Source: Lewinellaceae bacterium | Lineage (GTDB): Bacteria > Bacteroidota > Bacteroidia > Chitinophagales > Saprospiraceae | Assembly (NCBI GenBank): GCA_020636135.1 | Contig: JACJYK010000001.1 | Span: forward strand, 978,501-1,042,500 | Reading direction: 5' to 3' | Length of the DNA stretch: 64,000 bases | Shown: piece after piece, positions 1 to 9,649 of the stretch | How positions within the stretch are numbered: position 1 is the first letter of the stretch | Layout of the letters: every line of letters starts with the position of its first letter | Notes under the pieces: model-generated | What the model was told of the DNA's origin: nothing | The model's database searches: none | Seen by the model: only the letters and a program-made list of their open reading frames with translations | Made by a program: the position numbers and the translations under genes

Positions 1-997
1 GGTGTTTGCGGGCGGTGCCACGGGCAATGCCAGCGGCAGCGGCGACATCAATGAGCCAGTAACGATCCCTAGTGGTGGCAGCATCACCTACACGGTCAAT
101 GTAAGTGTACCGAGCAGCCAGACGGGAGACTTAGTGAATACAGCCACGGTAACAGCACCGATGGGTGTGACCGATCCGACGCCGGGCAACAACAGCGCCA
201 CGGATACGGACACGGCAGACCCGATGGCCGACCTGAGTATTACGAAGACGGACGGCAGTGCAACCTACACGCCGGGAGTAGGGGTGACCTATACGGTGGT
301 GGTGAGCAATGCAGGCCCGAGTGATGCGATGGGTGCCACGGTCGCGGATGTGGCACCGGCGGGTACGACGATCACGGGCTGGAGTGCGGTATTTGCGGGT
401 GGTGCGACGGGCACGGCGAGTGGCAGTGGCAACATCAATGAGCCAGTAAATATCCCCAGTGGTGGCAGCATCACCTACACGATCAGTGTGAGTGTACCGA
501 GCAGCCAGACGGGTGACTTAGTAAATACAGCGACGGTGACGGCGCCCAGTGGGGTGACCGATCCGACGCCGGGCAACAACAGCGCCACGGACACGGACAC
601 GGCAGACCCGATGGCCGACCTGAGCATTACGAAGACGGACGGCAGTGCTACGTACACACCGGGAGTAGGGGTGACCTACACGGTGGTGGTGAGCAATGCA
701 GGTCCTAGTGATGCAGTGGGAGCTACGGTAGCGGATGTGGCACCGGCGGGCACGACGATCACGGGCTGGAGTGCGGTGTTTGCGGGAGGAGCGACGGGCA
801 CGGCCAGCGGCAGCGGTGACATCAATGAGCCAGTAAATATCCCGAGTGGTGGCAGCATCACGTACACGATCAGTGTGAGTGTACCGAGCAGCCAGACGGG
901 CGACTTAGTGAATACCGCCACGGTGACGGCGCCCAGTGGGGTGACCGATCCGACGCCGGGTAACAACAGTGCGACGGACACGGATGTCGAATTTGGA
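1..997 (+). repeat. Near-identical 387-bp tandem repeats (DUF11 units)
   Basis: Unit starts are visible at 224, 611 and 998 (ATG-GCN-GA), exactly 387 bp apart; the part before 224 is the end of another unit. Units 224-610 and 611-997 differ by scattered substitutions only. The unit starting at 998 is strongly diverged, so the homogeneous block ends there. The block probably continues beyond the left edge. Confidence 0.9.
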
Positions 998-3900
998 ATG
1001 GCAGATCTAAGCTTGGTAAAAACGGTTGATAATCCATTTCCGATTGTTGGAGAGATTGTAACCTTTACCATACAAATCGACAATTCCGGACCGAGTGATG
1101 CAACAAATGTAGCTGTAGAAGATCTCGTTCCTAATGGATATTTCAATATTACGAATATCAGCAACAGTGGTATGGAGTTGATGAGTACCATAGCCTGGAG
1201 TGGCTTGGTAATACCTGTTGGAAGCTTATCGCTGACATTTGATGCTACAGTGGATACTCCTGGAGTAGGTATTAATTATATAAACATTGCCAGAGTATCC
1301 GGAGCAGATCAATTTGACCCTGATTCAGATCCAAGCAATGCTGCCGACAGTAACCCGGGTAGCGGAATAGGATCAGTTGATCCGGATGGTAGTCAGGACC
1401 CCCTCGACGAAGATGATGGCGATGATGCTGAAGTCACTCCTCAATTATTCGATTTGGCATTGACAAAGACACTGGATATACTTTCCATCCCGGGCCCCTA
1501 TTTGCCTGGAGATACCATCCAATTCATATTTACTATTTATAACCAGGGGGATATCCCGGCAGATTCGGTTGCAATCATTGATTATTTACCATTCGGTTTA
1601 ACCTATGCAGATGGTGGAGTGGGATCCATGATGACATCCGGAGGGACACCGGTCCAAGTGACTTATTCAGGCGGAATTTTTGGAATAGATACCTTGCCTG
1701 CTGGCGATGAATTAAGCATAACTGCACGATTTAGGATTACACCCGGATTGATGATGCCATTTCTTACGAATGCTGCAGAAATTGCTTTTGCAAGTAACCC
1801 ACTTGGAGCGAATGACCTGGATAGCTGGGCAAACTCAATACCGGATGATGACGCTGGGGGCATGCCTGGTAGCCCTGCAGATGGATATATTTATGGCGAT
1901 GGGACCGGTGTTCCTGGAGATGGAGTTGCTGCTACGGATGAAGACGACCATGATTCTGAGAATGTTCCCGTGCTTCAATTCTTTGATCTGTCAATTGCGA
2001 AAACTGTTACTTCCAATCCGCCATACTTCCCGGGTGGACAGGTTACTTATTCCATTTCGGTATCAAACGAAGGAACATTAGATGCCACAGATGTTATAAT
2101 TGTCGACTACTTACCCGCTGGGCTGATATTAAACGATCCCAATTGGAAGGATAATCTGGATGGAACTGCTTCATTAATAAATCCAATACCATTGATTCAG
2201 CCCGGTACATCTGCCTCAGTAACTATTTCTTTCGATATTGATTATAGTACAACAGGTAGAATCACCAATGCGGCAGAAATTGAATCAGCCTCGAATGCAC
2301 TTGGATTTATGGACATGGACAGTCAACCAGATAATGGATCCAATGGTGAAGACGATTTTGGAACTGTTTCCATTGACATTGTTTGTCCGGCTTTAGTATG
2401 TCAAGACCGGATTATTGTCAGTTTGAATTCAAGTTGCGAGTACCCGTTGTCAAGCCGGGATATCATTCGTAATGTATTCATTCCCAACGAACTATTAAAT
2501 TGGACCATTACCGACAAGGATGGAAATAGGTACAATACCAATATTCTTGATTCACGTTTTCTCGGTCAATGCGTAACTGTCCGAGTGGAATTTGAAGTTT
2601 GTAATCAACAGTCCTGTTGGGTAGAAGTATGTGTTGAAGATAAATATCCGCCCCAAATCATGTGTGAAAACGATACAGTGAGTTGTTTTAATTTGGAAGA
2701 AAGTGCCGATGAAATTCAACTTGCAGATAATTGCCAAATGTACCCGGTACAAACGAAAATCCTTGAGAAACGTTGGGTGGATTATGGGTGTGACAATCCT
2801 CTGTTTATTGGATATTTGGCCCGTAAACTTCGCGCAGAAGACGTTTGGGGCAATTACAATGAATGCCGCGATACACTCTTTGTTCGAAGGGAACTATTGG
2901 ACAGTCTGGTTTGTGGACCAGATACATTGATTGCCTGCAACTTGCAACACCAGCTTTCTAATGGAACCTGGGTAGATGTTTTGTGGCAAACGGGCAAGCA
3001 AGGGTATACTTATCTGGATAAAGATGGGTTTGTCCATCCCTGGCCAACCGATAATCAGGGACTTTTCCCTGCACCTTACCTGGTGAGTGCTCAATCCAAT
3101 CAGGATACAGCATTCTTGTTACCAGACCGAACAGATTCCGGACCGGTATTTAATCCGACTGGAAAATGTCAAATCGTATTTGAATATGAAGACCATGTGA
3201 TTTCAACCTGTGGTAAAGCTTTTAAGATTAGGCGAACATGGAAAATTTACGATTGGTGTGATGGAAGAGATACGACGTGTACTCAGTGGTTTAAAGTGGA
3301 AGACAATACACCTCCATATCTGATGGAAGAAATGGTTACAACATCCGGTGACCTAACATCAGAGCAGGAATCCATAACCAGAGATTTACTGACCGCAAAC
3401 AAGGACCTTTTAGCCTATACCGATGCTCACGATTGCAAGGCGGTTATTCAGTTACCAGATATCCGCCAATTCGTAGAGCGTAGAACAGGAATGAATAATA
3501 CGTATGAATGCGATGATCAACTTGAATTGTTGTACGAAGTAGCATATGATGATCATAGTCATCCGGGCAAAACCATTATCAGTCAAGGAAATTACGATGT
3601 TGAAGGCGGGCATATTTATCTACCGGAAGGATGGCATTACATCCTTTGGACCATCCGTGACCGTTGTTGGAATGAGTACCAAATTTGGCAGCGTGTCAGC
3701 GTGATTGACCGGACTCCACCATCGCCTGTTTGTGATGAGATTACTCAGGTGACGCTCGATCCGGATTCCTGCTGGGCAAGGGTATATGCCAAGGATCTGG
3801 ACGACGGCAGCCACGATAACTGTTGCGATCGATTGCACTATGCGGTAGCCAGCATGGACTCAATCACCTACTGGAGGGATTATTGGCATGAATATTTTGC

Positions 3901-5716
3901 CGGATGCCTTGATGCATACAATTACCATCATTACAGCGACTACATCGATGAGGCCATCGAGGAATGGATCAACATCTTTGTCTTTGACGACTACATTGAT
4001 GTGACGGAATGCGGTGATGAGCAGCTGGTATTGCGTGTTTATGAGGCCTGTGACCTGCCACTTTATGATCCACACACCTTCTTCGGCGGGGAACATGAAT
4101 GGTACTGGTGGAATTTGTCATTGAATTTTACCCGGTGGTATTTCTGGCGGCTGAATGACTACATTCACTACGGTGATCCCAGAGCAGGCTTTTTATGTAC
4201 TATACCCGCCGAATTGGATCCTGCACAAAGTGTTTCTACACCACTAAATCCAATTGAGTGGGATATTCCCAATATAGCTTCAATCTGTGATTCGGATAAA
4301 TCGACCGTTCATGGTACCTATCAGGATGGTGTTTGTTTCTCCTACCTGTACCGGACACCGGCCGATTACCAGGATTTTCTGACTCGGGTAGATGCCAAAT
4401 ACCATAGTGAAGCTCAGATTACCCTTGCCTTATCCGAAAAGAAGCGGTGGCACTTCCCTCACCTATATAACGATTGTATGATCCAGGTGCTGAAAGACGA
4501 CAAGCAGCCGCCGGTGGTTATCGCCCCGGACGACATCACGGTCTATTGCGATGGGGTACCGTACCACTGGAATGTTGAACGCTCATACGATGCCGGGCGA
4601 AAGGTATATTCTGTGAGTGGATATGGAGCACATTTTGCGCATGATGTATGCAGTGAAGATATCCTTAGCACCTATTGTTCCTCTCCTTATATCAGCCTTG
4701 GTTCTGATTCCCAATCAGGTGATATTGGACCAGTTAGCTATTGTGTGGAATATCCATGGAGTTCAGAACACGGATACTATGGCGGAACAGTTTGTCCCGA
4801 ATCCAATCATTACCCGGAAAATACAGGTTGTGATGAATATTCGGAGTGGTATGGACAAAACGATTGGAGTCCGATTTATTGTCAGATCTGGTTATTGTTG
4901 GATCAATACGATTCCCCGGACGGCAGCAAACCTGAAATTGATCAATATTTCTCTTCGACGGATGCGGATTGGCAGATCTACGACAATTGTTCTGTGGCCA
5001 GTCAACGTACCCAATTTTCCGGTAGTTTGAATGAATGTGGGGTTGGCACATTGAGCAAGAAAATTGAGGTTACCGACCGGTGTGGAAATACAGCCTATGA
5101 TGTTCAAACGGTCTATGTTAAACCTCGTAGTGACTTTGAAGTTGTTTTCCCGGCCGATTTGATTGCCGAGTGTATGGATACCGAATTTTTAATGCCGGAG
5201 ATATCCGGGCGTCCTGTTATCTCCGATGATGATTGTGAATTAATAGGTATTACGTACCAGGATGAACGGTTTGAAACTGGCGAAGGGTGTTATAAAATTT
5301 TGCGCACATGGAAAATCATTGATTGGTGCGTTTACCAACCAGAAATTCAACATCGGAATCCAGACATTGTAGTCGATGATCGGCTGGTGGCAAGTGCCGA
5401 TCGTTGTTGCATTCACCGGAATCTTAAGGATGATGGAGATGGTTTCATCACGTATCTCCAGGTCATAAAAGTAATTGACCAGATTGCACCCGAAGTAACA
5501 TGTAACGATTTGTCAGAAATATGTTTATATGACGATCAATGTGCCTCTACGCGAGTCAACGTTGATTTACTTGGACATGTGACGGACAATTGTGCTACAC
5601 AAGATGAAATCCGATTCAGGTATTCCGTATTGCTCAATGAGACCGAACTGGTTCATGCTCAATCGGGTCATGTTTTGATCTGGAATTACCTGTCGGTCTG
5701 TATGGTATTTGGTTAA
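2..5716 (+). CDS. Giant DUF11-repeat surface adhesin-like protein (5'-partial, reading frame broken at its 3' end)
   Basis: The frame is open from the left edge, so the true start lies outside the window. Residues 1 to about 332 are near-identical DUF11 repeats of 129 residues, each opening with M-A-D-L-S-I-T-K-T and closing with P-T-P-G-N-N-S-A-T-D-T-D. Three more divergent DUF11-type domains follow (to about residue 790). After these comes a long cysteine-rich region with repeated D-N-C and R-T-W-K-I-x-D-W-C motifs, resembling HYR/Ig-like modules. DUF11 proteins of Bacteroidota are usually secreted and stay on the cell surface, so a role in adhesion or matrix is inferred. The frame stops at 5714-5716, but the protein clearly continues in another frame to 6408. 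The repeats are GC-rich with many GCC/ACG codons, unlike the rest of the gene, which suggests recent amplification. Confidence 0.85.
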   Translation: MFAGGATGNASGSGDINEPVTIPSGGSITYTVNVSVPSSQTGDLVNTATVTAPMGVTDPTPGNNSATDTDTADPMADLSITKTDGSATYTPGVGVTYTVVVSNAGPSDAMGATVADVAPAGTTITGWSAVFAGGATGTASGSGNINEPVNIPSGGSITYTISVSVPSSQTGDLVNTATVTAPSGVTDPTPGNNSATDTDTADPMADLSITKTDGSATYTPGVGVTYTVVVSNAGPSDAVGATVADVAPAGTTITGWSAVFAGGATGTASGSGDINEPVNIPSGGSITYTISVSVPSSQTGDLVNTATVTAPSGVTDPTPGNNSATDTDVEFGMADLSLVKTVDNPFPIVGEIVTFTIQIDNSGPSDATNVAVEDLVPNGYFNITNISNSGMELMSTIAWSGLVIPVGSLSLTFDATVDTPGVGINYINIARVSGADQFDPDSDPSNAADSNPGSGIGSVDPDGSQDPLDEDDGDDAEVTPQLFDLALTKTLDILSIPGPYLPGDTIQFIFTIYNQGDIPADSVAIIDYLPFGLTYADGGVGSMMTSGGTPVQVTYSGGIFGIDTLPAGDELSITARFRITPGLMMPFLTNAAEIAFASNPLGANDLDSWANSIPDDDAGGMPGSPADGYIYGDGTGVPGDGVAATDEDDHDSENVPVLQFFDLSIAKTVTSNPPYFPGGQVTYSISVSNEGTLDATDVIIVDYLPAGLILNDPNWKDNLDGTASLINPIPLIQPGTSASVTISFDIDYSTTGRITNAAEIESASNALGFMDMDSQPDNGSNGEDDFGTVSIDIVCPALVCQDRIIVSLNSSCEYPLSSRDIIRNVFIPNELLNWTITDKDGNRYNTNILDSRFLGQCVTVRVEFEVCNQQSCWVEVCVEDKYPPQIMCENDTVSCFNLEESADEIQLADNCQMYPVQTKILEKRWVDYGCDNPLFIGYLARKLRAEDVWGNYNECRDTLFVRRELLDSLVCGPDTLIACNLQHQLSNGTWVDVLWQTGKQGYTYLDKDGFVHPWPTDNQGLFPAPYLVSAQSNQDTAFLLPDRTDSGPVFNPTGKCQIVFEYEDHVISTCGKAFKIRRTWKIYDWCDGRDTTCTQWFKVEDNTPPYLMEEMVTTSGDLTSEQESITRDLLTANKDLLAYTDAHDCKAVIQLPDIRQFVERRTGMNNTYECDDQLELLYEVAYDDHSHPGKTIISQGNYDVEGGHIYLPEGWHYILWTIRDRCWNEYQIWQRVSVIDRTPPSPVCDEITQVTLDPDSCWARVYAKDLDDGSHDNCCDRLHYAVASMDSITYWRDYWHEYFAGCLDAYNYHHYSDYIDEAIEEWINIFVFDDYIDVTECGDEQLVLRVYEACDLPLYDPHTFFGGEHEWYWWNLSLNFTRWYFWRLNDYIHYGDPRAGFLCTIPAELDPAQSVSTPLNPIEWDIPNIASICDSDKSTVHGTYQDGVCFSYLYRTPADYQDFLTRVDAKYHSEAQITLALSEKKRWHFPHLYNDCMIQVLKDDKQPPVVIAPDDITVYCDGVPYHWNVERSYDAGRKVYSVSGYGAHFAHDVCSEDILSTYCSSPYISLGSDSQSGDIGPVSYCVEYPWSSEHGYYGGTVCPESNHYPENTGCDEYSEWYGQNDWSPIYCQIWLLLDQYDSPDGSKPEIDQYFSSTDADWQIYDNCSVASQRTQFSGSLNECGVGTLSKKIEVTDRCGNTAYDVQTVYVKPRSDFEVVFPADLIAECMDTEFLMPEISGRPVISDDDCELIGITYQDERFETGEGCYKILRTWKIIDWCVYQPEIQHRNPDIVVDDRLVASADRCCIHRNLKDDGDGFITYLQVIKVIDQIAPEVTCNDLSEICLYDDQCASTRVNVDLLGHVTDNCATQDEIRFRYSVLLNETELVHAQSGHVLIWNYLSVCMVFG

Positions 5717-6408
5717 TTGCAGAAGACCGTTGCAATAATGCCGACAGTTGTTACTCGACATTTACAATTAGGGACTGTAAAAAGCCAACGCCATATTGCC
5801 ATACAGGCATCACCACGGTTGTCATGCCTTCAACTGGAAACATTGAGGTGTGGGCAAAAGATCTTGATGCTGGCAGTTACGACAATTGTTCTGACCAGGG
5901 GAATTTGCGTTTTAGCTTTACAAGTGATGGACTGACACCTTCCTTGTCTTTCTCTTGTTCTGATATTACAAATGGCAAATCTCAGGAATTTGAACTTGAA
6001 ATCTGGGTCATTGATGAATCTGGAAATGAAGATTATTGTACAACGACATTAATGATTCAGGATAACTCTGGCAACATTTGTCCCGATAGATCCCCATTTA
6101 GTGCAGGAGGAGTCGGAATCGCAACTCCAGGTCTACGAGTGAATAAACCACAACTGTATCAGAATGTTCCCAACCCATTTTCTGAGACGACAAATATTGA
6201 CTTCAATCTTCCCGAGACCATGGAGATAACCTTAAAACTCTTTGACATTACGGGAAAGGAAGTTTATTCTCATCAGGGTGTTTATTCCCGCGGTATGCAC
6301 CGTCATACCATTGCAGCAGGACTACTCCCAGATACGAAAGGAGTTATCTTCTATCAGTTGCAGACACCGAAAGGTATTTTGAATATGCGAATGATTCGGG
6401 TAGAATAA
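5677..6408 (+). pseudogene. C-terminal continuation of the DUF11 protein in the shifted frame, with type IX secretion sorting domain
   Basis: This is the 3' continuation of the preceding frame, one base out of phase. It reads F-D-L-E-L-P-V-G-L-Y-G-I-W-L-I-A-E-D-R-C, the expected end of an HYR-like module, and continues with the same D-N-C cysteine pattern. The last 90 residues are a typical type IX secretion sorting domain: L-Y-Q-N-V-P-N-P-F near its start, then a beta-rich stretch with L-F-D-I-T-G-K-E-V, ending I-R-V-E. That domain targets a protein through the T9SS to the cell surface. Adding one T to the TTTT run at 5673-5676 joins both parts into one frame. Either a sequencing or assembly error or a real disruption is possible. 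If only 5824-6408 were translated it would lack a signal peptide, so an independent gene is unlikely. Confidence 0.75.
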
Positions 6409-6431
6409 TTTGAACTGATTGCAAAATGATA

Positions 6432-6464
6432 AACGGGCCAATGAATGAATTGGTCCGTTTTTAT
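6432..6464 (+). terminator. Rho-independent terminator after the DUF11 gene
   Basis: An 11-bp stem (AACGGGCCAAT at 6432-6442 with ATTGGTCCGTT at 6449-6459, one G-T wobble) with a 6-nt loop is followed by a T-run. It lies between two convergent genes and may serve both, since galT ends at 6478 on the other strand. Confidence 0.8.
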
Positions 6465-6477
6465 TAATAAGAATAAT

Positions 6478-7497
6478 TTATACACTTCTCAAGCGCTCCG
6501 CTGCAGTTTCCGGCGTAATGTCTCTTTGGGGGTAGGCAAATAACTCATATCCTACCATAAATTTTTTAACACTTGCTGACCGGAGCAATGGCGGATAGAA
6601 GGACATGTGCATATGCCATTCCGGATGATCCAGGCCATCAGTAGGGCTTTGGTGAATGCCGGATGAATATGGGAATGAAGTGTTAAAAACCAGGTCATAA
6701 CGTTGGGTAAGATCCTTCAGAATTGCTGCAAATTGATTTTTTTCTTCTTCTGTAAGCAGTCCAAGGTGGGGCACGTGCCTTCGGGGGATGATCATCGCTT
6801 CAAAAGGCCAAACTGCCCAAAAAGGTACAAGCGCAACAAACCCAGGGTTGGTGGCGATGATCCGTTCTTTGAGCGTCAACTCTTGTTTGAGATAGTCCTT
6901 AAGTAGGCTGGAGCCGTTTTGCCTGTAATATTCCTCCTGTTTATGACTCTTTTTGAGGACCTCCGTAGGTATGGATCGCTCTGCCCAGATTTGACCATGG
7001 GGATGGGGGTTGCTGCATCCCATGATTTCTCCTTTGTTCTCAAATATCTGAACGTGGTTAATGGTTGGATTTCGTCCTATTTCGAGGTATTGCTCCTGCC
7101 ACACATCGATCACCTTGCGAATAGCAGGCAATCCCATTTCAGGAAGAGTCAGCGAGTGATCCGGTGAAAAACAAATGACTTTACAAACACCTGTTTCGCC
7201 CTCCGCATGTAAAAAGCCTTCGGTATAACTTGCCTTGCTGCTATCGGGTAATAAAGCTGCAAAATCATTAGTGAAGACATAAGTATCACTATAGTCGGGG
7301 TTTATGGATCCGTTGGACCTGGTGTTACCCGGACATAAATAACATTTAGGGTCAAAGCGTGGTCTGGTTCCCACGTGTGGCGTTTCCTGTTTGCCTTGCC
7401 AGGGACGTTTATTTCGGTGTGGGGATACCAATACCCATTCGCCGGTTAAAATATTGTAGCGTCGATGTGGATCCTGGCTGAAATTGAGTTCGGGCAT
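6478..7497 (-). CDS. galT: Galactose-1-phosphate uridylyltransferase
   Basis: A 339-residue protein of usual family length. GalT swaps UMP between UDP-glucose and galactose-1-phosphate in the Leloir pathway (cytoplasm). Visible hallmarks are the zinc-site cysteines C52 and C55 (C-Y-L-C), H114, and the H-P-H motif at 165-167 within S-N-P-H-P-H-G-Q-I-W, where H167 matches the uridylylated catalytic histidine. The C-terminal D-H-P-E-W-H-M-H-M segment also fits the family. The start M-P-E-L-N-F fits the usual short N-terminus. No galK or galE is next to it, so it appears to be a single-gene unit. Upstream is the terminator of the OmpA-like gene; downstream is the shared hairpin at 6432. Confidence 0.93.
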   Translation of the reverse strand: MPELNFSQDPHRRYNILTGEWVLVSPHRNKRPWQGKQETPHVGTRPRFDPKCYLCPGNTRSNGSINPDYSDTYVFTNDFAALLPDSSKASYTEGFLHAEGETGVCKVICFSPDHSLTLPEMGLPAIRKVIDVWQEQYLEIGRNPTINHVQIFENKGEIMGCSNPHPHGQIWAERSIPTEVLKKSHKQEEYYRQNGSSLLKDYLKQELTLKERIIATNPGFVALVPFWAVWPFEAMIIPRRHVPHLGLLTEEEKNQFAAILKDLTQRYDLVFNTSFPYSSGIHQSPTDGLDHPEWHMHMSFYPPLLRSASVKKFMVGYELFAYPQRDITPETAAERLRSV

Positions 7498-7582
7498 TTT
7501 CTAATCCATTTAATCTTAAAGGTACAGCAGTAGAGCAGAATCACCAAAATGTTCGTCCAACGACCTCCGGGTCGCTTGATTC

Positions 7583-7616
7583 CAAAAAAAAAGGCTGTAC
7601 GAATACAGCCTTTCTT
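7583..7616 (-). terminator. Rho-independent terminator of the OmpA-like gene
   Basis: A perfect 10-bp stem (7590-7599 with 7604-7613) and 4-nt loop. Read on the minus strand it is followed by a run of T (the A-run at 7584-7592). It lies about 20 bp after the stop codon of the OmpA-family gene. Confidence 0.88.
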
Positions 7617-7634
7617 GTGGTATTATTTTCAGGA

Positions 7635-8423
7635 TCAGCTCTTAGGACCCAATGTTTTGTTCTTATGCATTTCGTACAATTTGCCAATGTTGGGTACAAC
7701 AATGATTTCTGTACGACGATTCTTAGCCAGTGAATCCGCGTCGGTACCTTCAGCGGTAGGCATAAACTCGGCCCGGCCGGCAGCAGTAAGTTGCTTTGGA
7801 TCTACGCCCATCTTGATCAACTTACGCACAACTTCAATACTGCGGGCAGCACTCAGATCCCAGTTGTCCTGGTATTTGTCCGTATGAATGGAACGCTTGT
7901 CCGCATGACCTTCAACGATAAAGTGCATATCAGGATTAGCTTTCAGCATGGTAGCAATTTTGTCCAGTGTTTCCTGGTCGTCTTTACTAACCACAGCAGA
8001 CCCGGTTTTAAAGTTGATAGGATCATCCATGTCGACGTATAGCATGTCTTCCAGTTCAACCAGACGTTGATTGGATTCCAGTACGGCGTCTTCTACGGTG
8101 GTGAATGCCTCATCCATAGCAGAACGGATCTGATTAATTTGTACTTGCTTGTCATTCAGGTTTTTCTCAACATCTTTCAGTTGGGTTTCTGTAGATGAAA
8201 GCTGGGTACGGACCTGACTGATGTTTTGATCAAGGGTGGCTTTTTCGCTGTTAAGCTTGGTGTTCTCTTCTTCCAGCATGTTCACTTTTTGCTCAATCTT
8301 GGCCATGCTGGCAGCAAGTTCATCCTTTTCACTTTGCAGTGCATTGAATTTCTTTGTGCTTACACATGAAGACAACAACACAAGCAATAACAATGGTAGC
8401 ATCCAAATCTTCGTCTTTTTCAT
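7635..8423 (-). CDS. OmpA-family lipoprotein with coiled coil and peptidoglycan-binding domain
   Basis: 262 residues when started at the ATG at 8423. The longer open frame to 8468 adds 15 residues before the signal peptide and is less likely. M-K-K-T-K-I-W-M then a leucine-rich stretch and L-L-S-S-C form a lipoprotein signal with lipobox cysteine at about residue 20. Residues 25-125 form a heptad-rich coiled coil, and the last 120 residues are an OmpA-like domain (G-H-A-D-K-R-S, N-W-D-L-S-A-A-R-S, N-R-R-T-E-I) with the Asp/Arg pair that binds peptidoglycan. No beta barrel is present, so it is Pal-like in layout: lipid-anchored in the outer membrane and tethered to the cell wall. It is monocistronic, with its own terminator. 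Confidence 0.88.
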   Translation of the reverse strand: MKKTKIWMLPLLLLVLLSSCVSTKKFNALQSEKDELAASMAKIEQKVNMLEEENTKLNSEKATLDQNISQVRTQLSSTETQLKDVEKNLNDKQVQINQIRSAMDEAFTTVEDAVLESNQRLVELEDMLYVDMDDPINFKTGSAVVSKDDQETLDKIATMLKANPDMHFIVEGHADKRSIHTDKYQDNWDLSAARSIEVVRKLIKMGVDPKQLTAAGRAEFMPTAEGTDADSLAKNRRTEIIVVPNIGKLYEMHKNKTLGPKS

Positions 8424-8580
8424 TATGCGCCTTTTTAAAGAATTATGTAAGAGTCTTTTCCTCCCCAAAAATAGGGGTCAAAACCTAATATTCATAATAT
8501 TCACGCGAAGTTGCGTCGCATGAAGTGAATTTAATCCAAAGCATTAACCTCCAATGCCGTCGATTGACCTCTCAGGTTCA

Positions 8581-9534
8581 TCAATAACGGTTTCCGGCAA
8601 CCCCCTCGTCAATGAGCGACTCCAGGCGTTTCAGGTGTTGGTCCTGAAGTCTGATCTCCTGGGAGCTCCAATTTTCTTCCAGCCGTGGTATGCTCCTGGT
8701 TCCCGGTATGGCGGATATCGGGATGTCCCTGGACAATAACCACGCAAGCGCTACCTGTGCCGGCGTAACATTCAATTCTGTGGCAACCTCGGCTACGGCA
8801 TCGGCTAACTGTATGTTTTTCGCAATCGCTTCTTCGGAAAACCGGGGGTTCTGCAACCTCCAGTCACCCGGCTCCAGATCTTTTCGTGAGCGGATCGAAC
8901 CAGAGAGAAATCCACGACCCAGTGGACTGTAGGCTACAAAGCCGATATCCAGCCGCTTTAGGGTAGGAATGATTTCAGCCTCTACTTCTCTGGACCACAG
9001 GGAATATTCTGTTTGCAGGGCACTGACAGGGTGTACTGCGTGTGCCCGGGCAATTGTTTCCGGATCGGCTTCCGACAATCCGATATAGCGAACTTTGCCT
9101 GCTTTTACCAGTTCGACCATGGCGCCCACGGTTTCTTCGATGGGTGTCTTTGGGTCAACCCGGTGCTGGTAATAAAGGTCAATGTGGTCGGTACCTAGGC
9201 GTTTCAGGGAAGCTTCGCAACTTGCCCTGACATAGGATGCACTTCCTTTTGTGCCCAGCCAGCTACCGTCTTCTCCCCGGGAGATCCCAAATTTAGTGGC
9301 CAGGGTGATTTGGTTTCTGCGTCCCCGTAACGCTTTGGCCAGAAGTTGTTCATTGGTAAACGGACCATACATATCGGCGGTGTCCCAAAAGGTGCAGCCG
9401 ATATCAACAGCCCGGTCCAGCACCGCCAGGTTATTGGCTTCTGATGAAGAACCATAGAAGTCCGACATGCCCATGCAGCCAAGACCAATGGCTGGCACCT
9501 GCAGGCCTTGTGATCCTAATTTAACCGTTGACAT
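8581..9534 (-). CDS. Aldo/keto reductase (AKR13/YajO-like)
   Basis: 317 residues, a normal length for an NADPH-dependent aldo/keto reductase with a TIM-barrel fold. The catalytic tetrad is intact: D51 and Y56 (D-T-A-D-M-Y-G), K81 (A-T-K-F-G) and H124 (Y-Y-Q-H-R-V-D). The C-terminal I-P-G-T-R-S residues match the cofactor 2'-phosphate-binding loop. It reduces aldehydes or ketones in the cytoplasm, but the substrate cannot be told from sequence. It lies 115 bp downstream of the dipeptidase gene on the same strand; no shared function is obvious. Confidence 0.92.
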   Translation of the reverse strand: MSTVKLGSQGLQVPAIGLGCMGMSDFYGSSSEANNLAVLDRAVDIGCTFWDTADMYGPFTNEQLLAKALRGRRNQITLATKFGISRGEDGSWLGTKGSASYVRASCEASLKRLGTDHIDLYYQHRVDPKTPIEETVGAMVELVKAGKVRYIGLSEADPETIARAHAVHPVSALQTEYSLWSREVEAEIIPTLKRLDIGFVAYSPLGRGFLSGSIRSRKDLEPGDWRLQNPRFSEEAIAKNIQLADAVAEVATELNVTPAQVALAWLLSRDIPISAIPGTRSIPRLEENWSSQEIRLQDQHLKRLESLIDEGVAGNRY

Positions 9535-9649
9535 GATTTATTTCCTTTTTCAATGTTAGGGGAGAAGACTCCTCAAGCCGCCAATCTAACAACCTGATTA
9601 AGTTATGGTTTGGAGTTACCGGGAGTTTATGCAGGATGGATGTGCTCCG

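Noticed and set aside
289..1191. Long minus-strand open frames opposite the DUF11 repeats
   Set aside because: They are composition shadows of GC-rich repeats, repeat with the same period, and contain no recognisable protein pattern.
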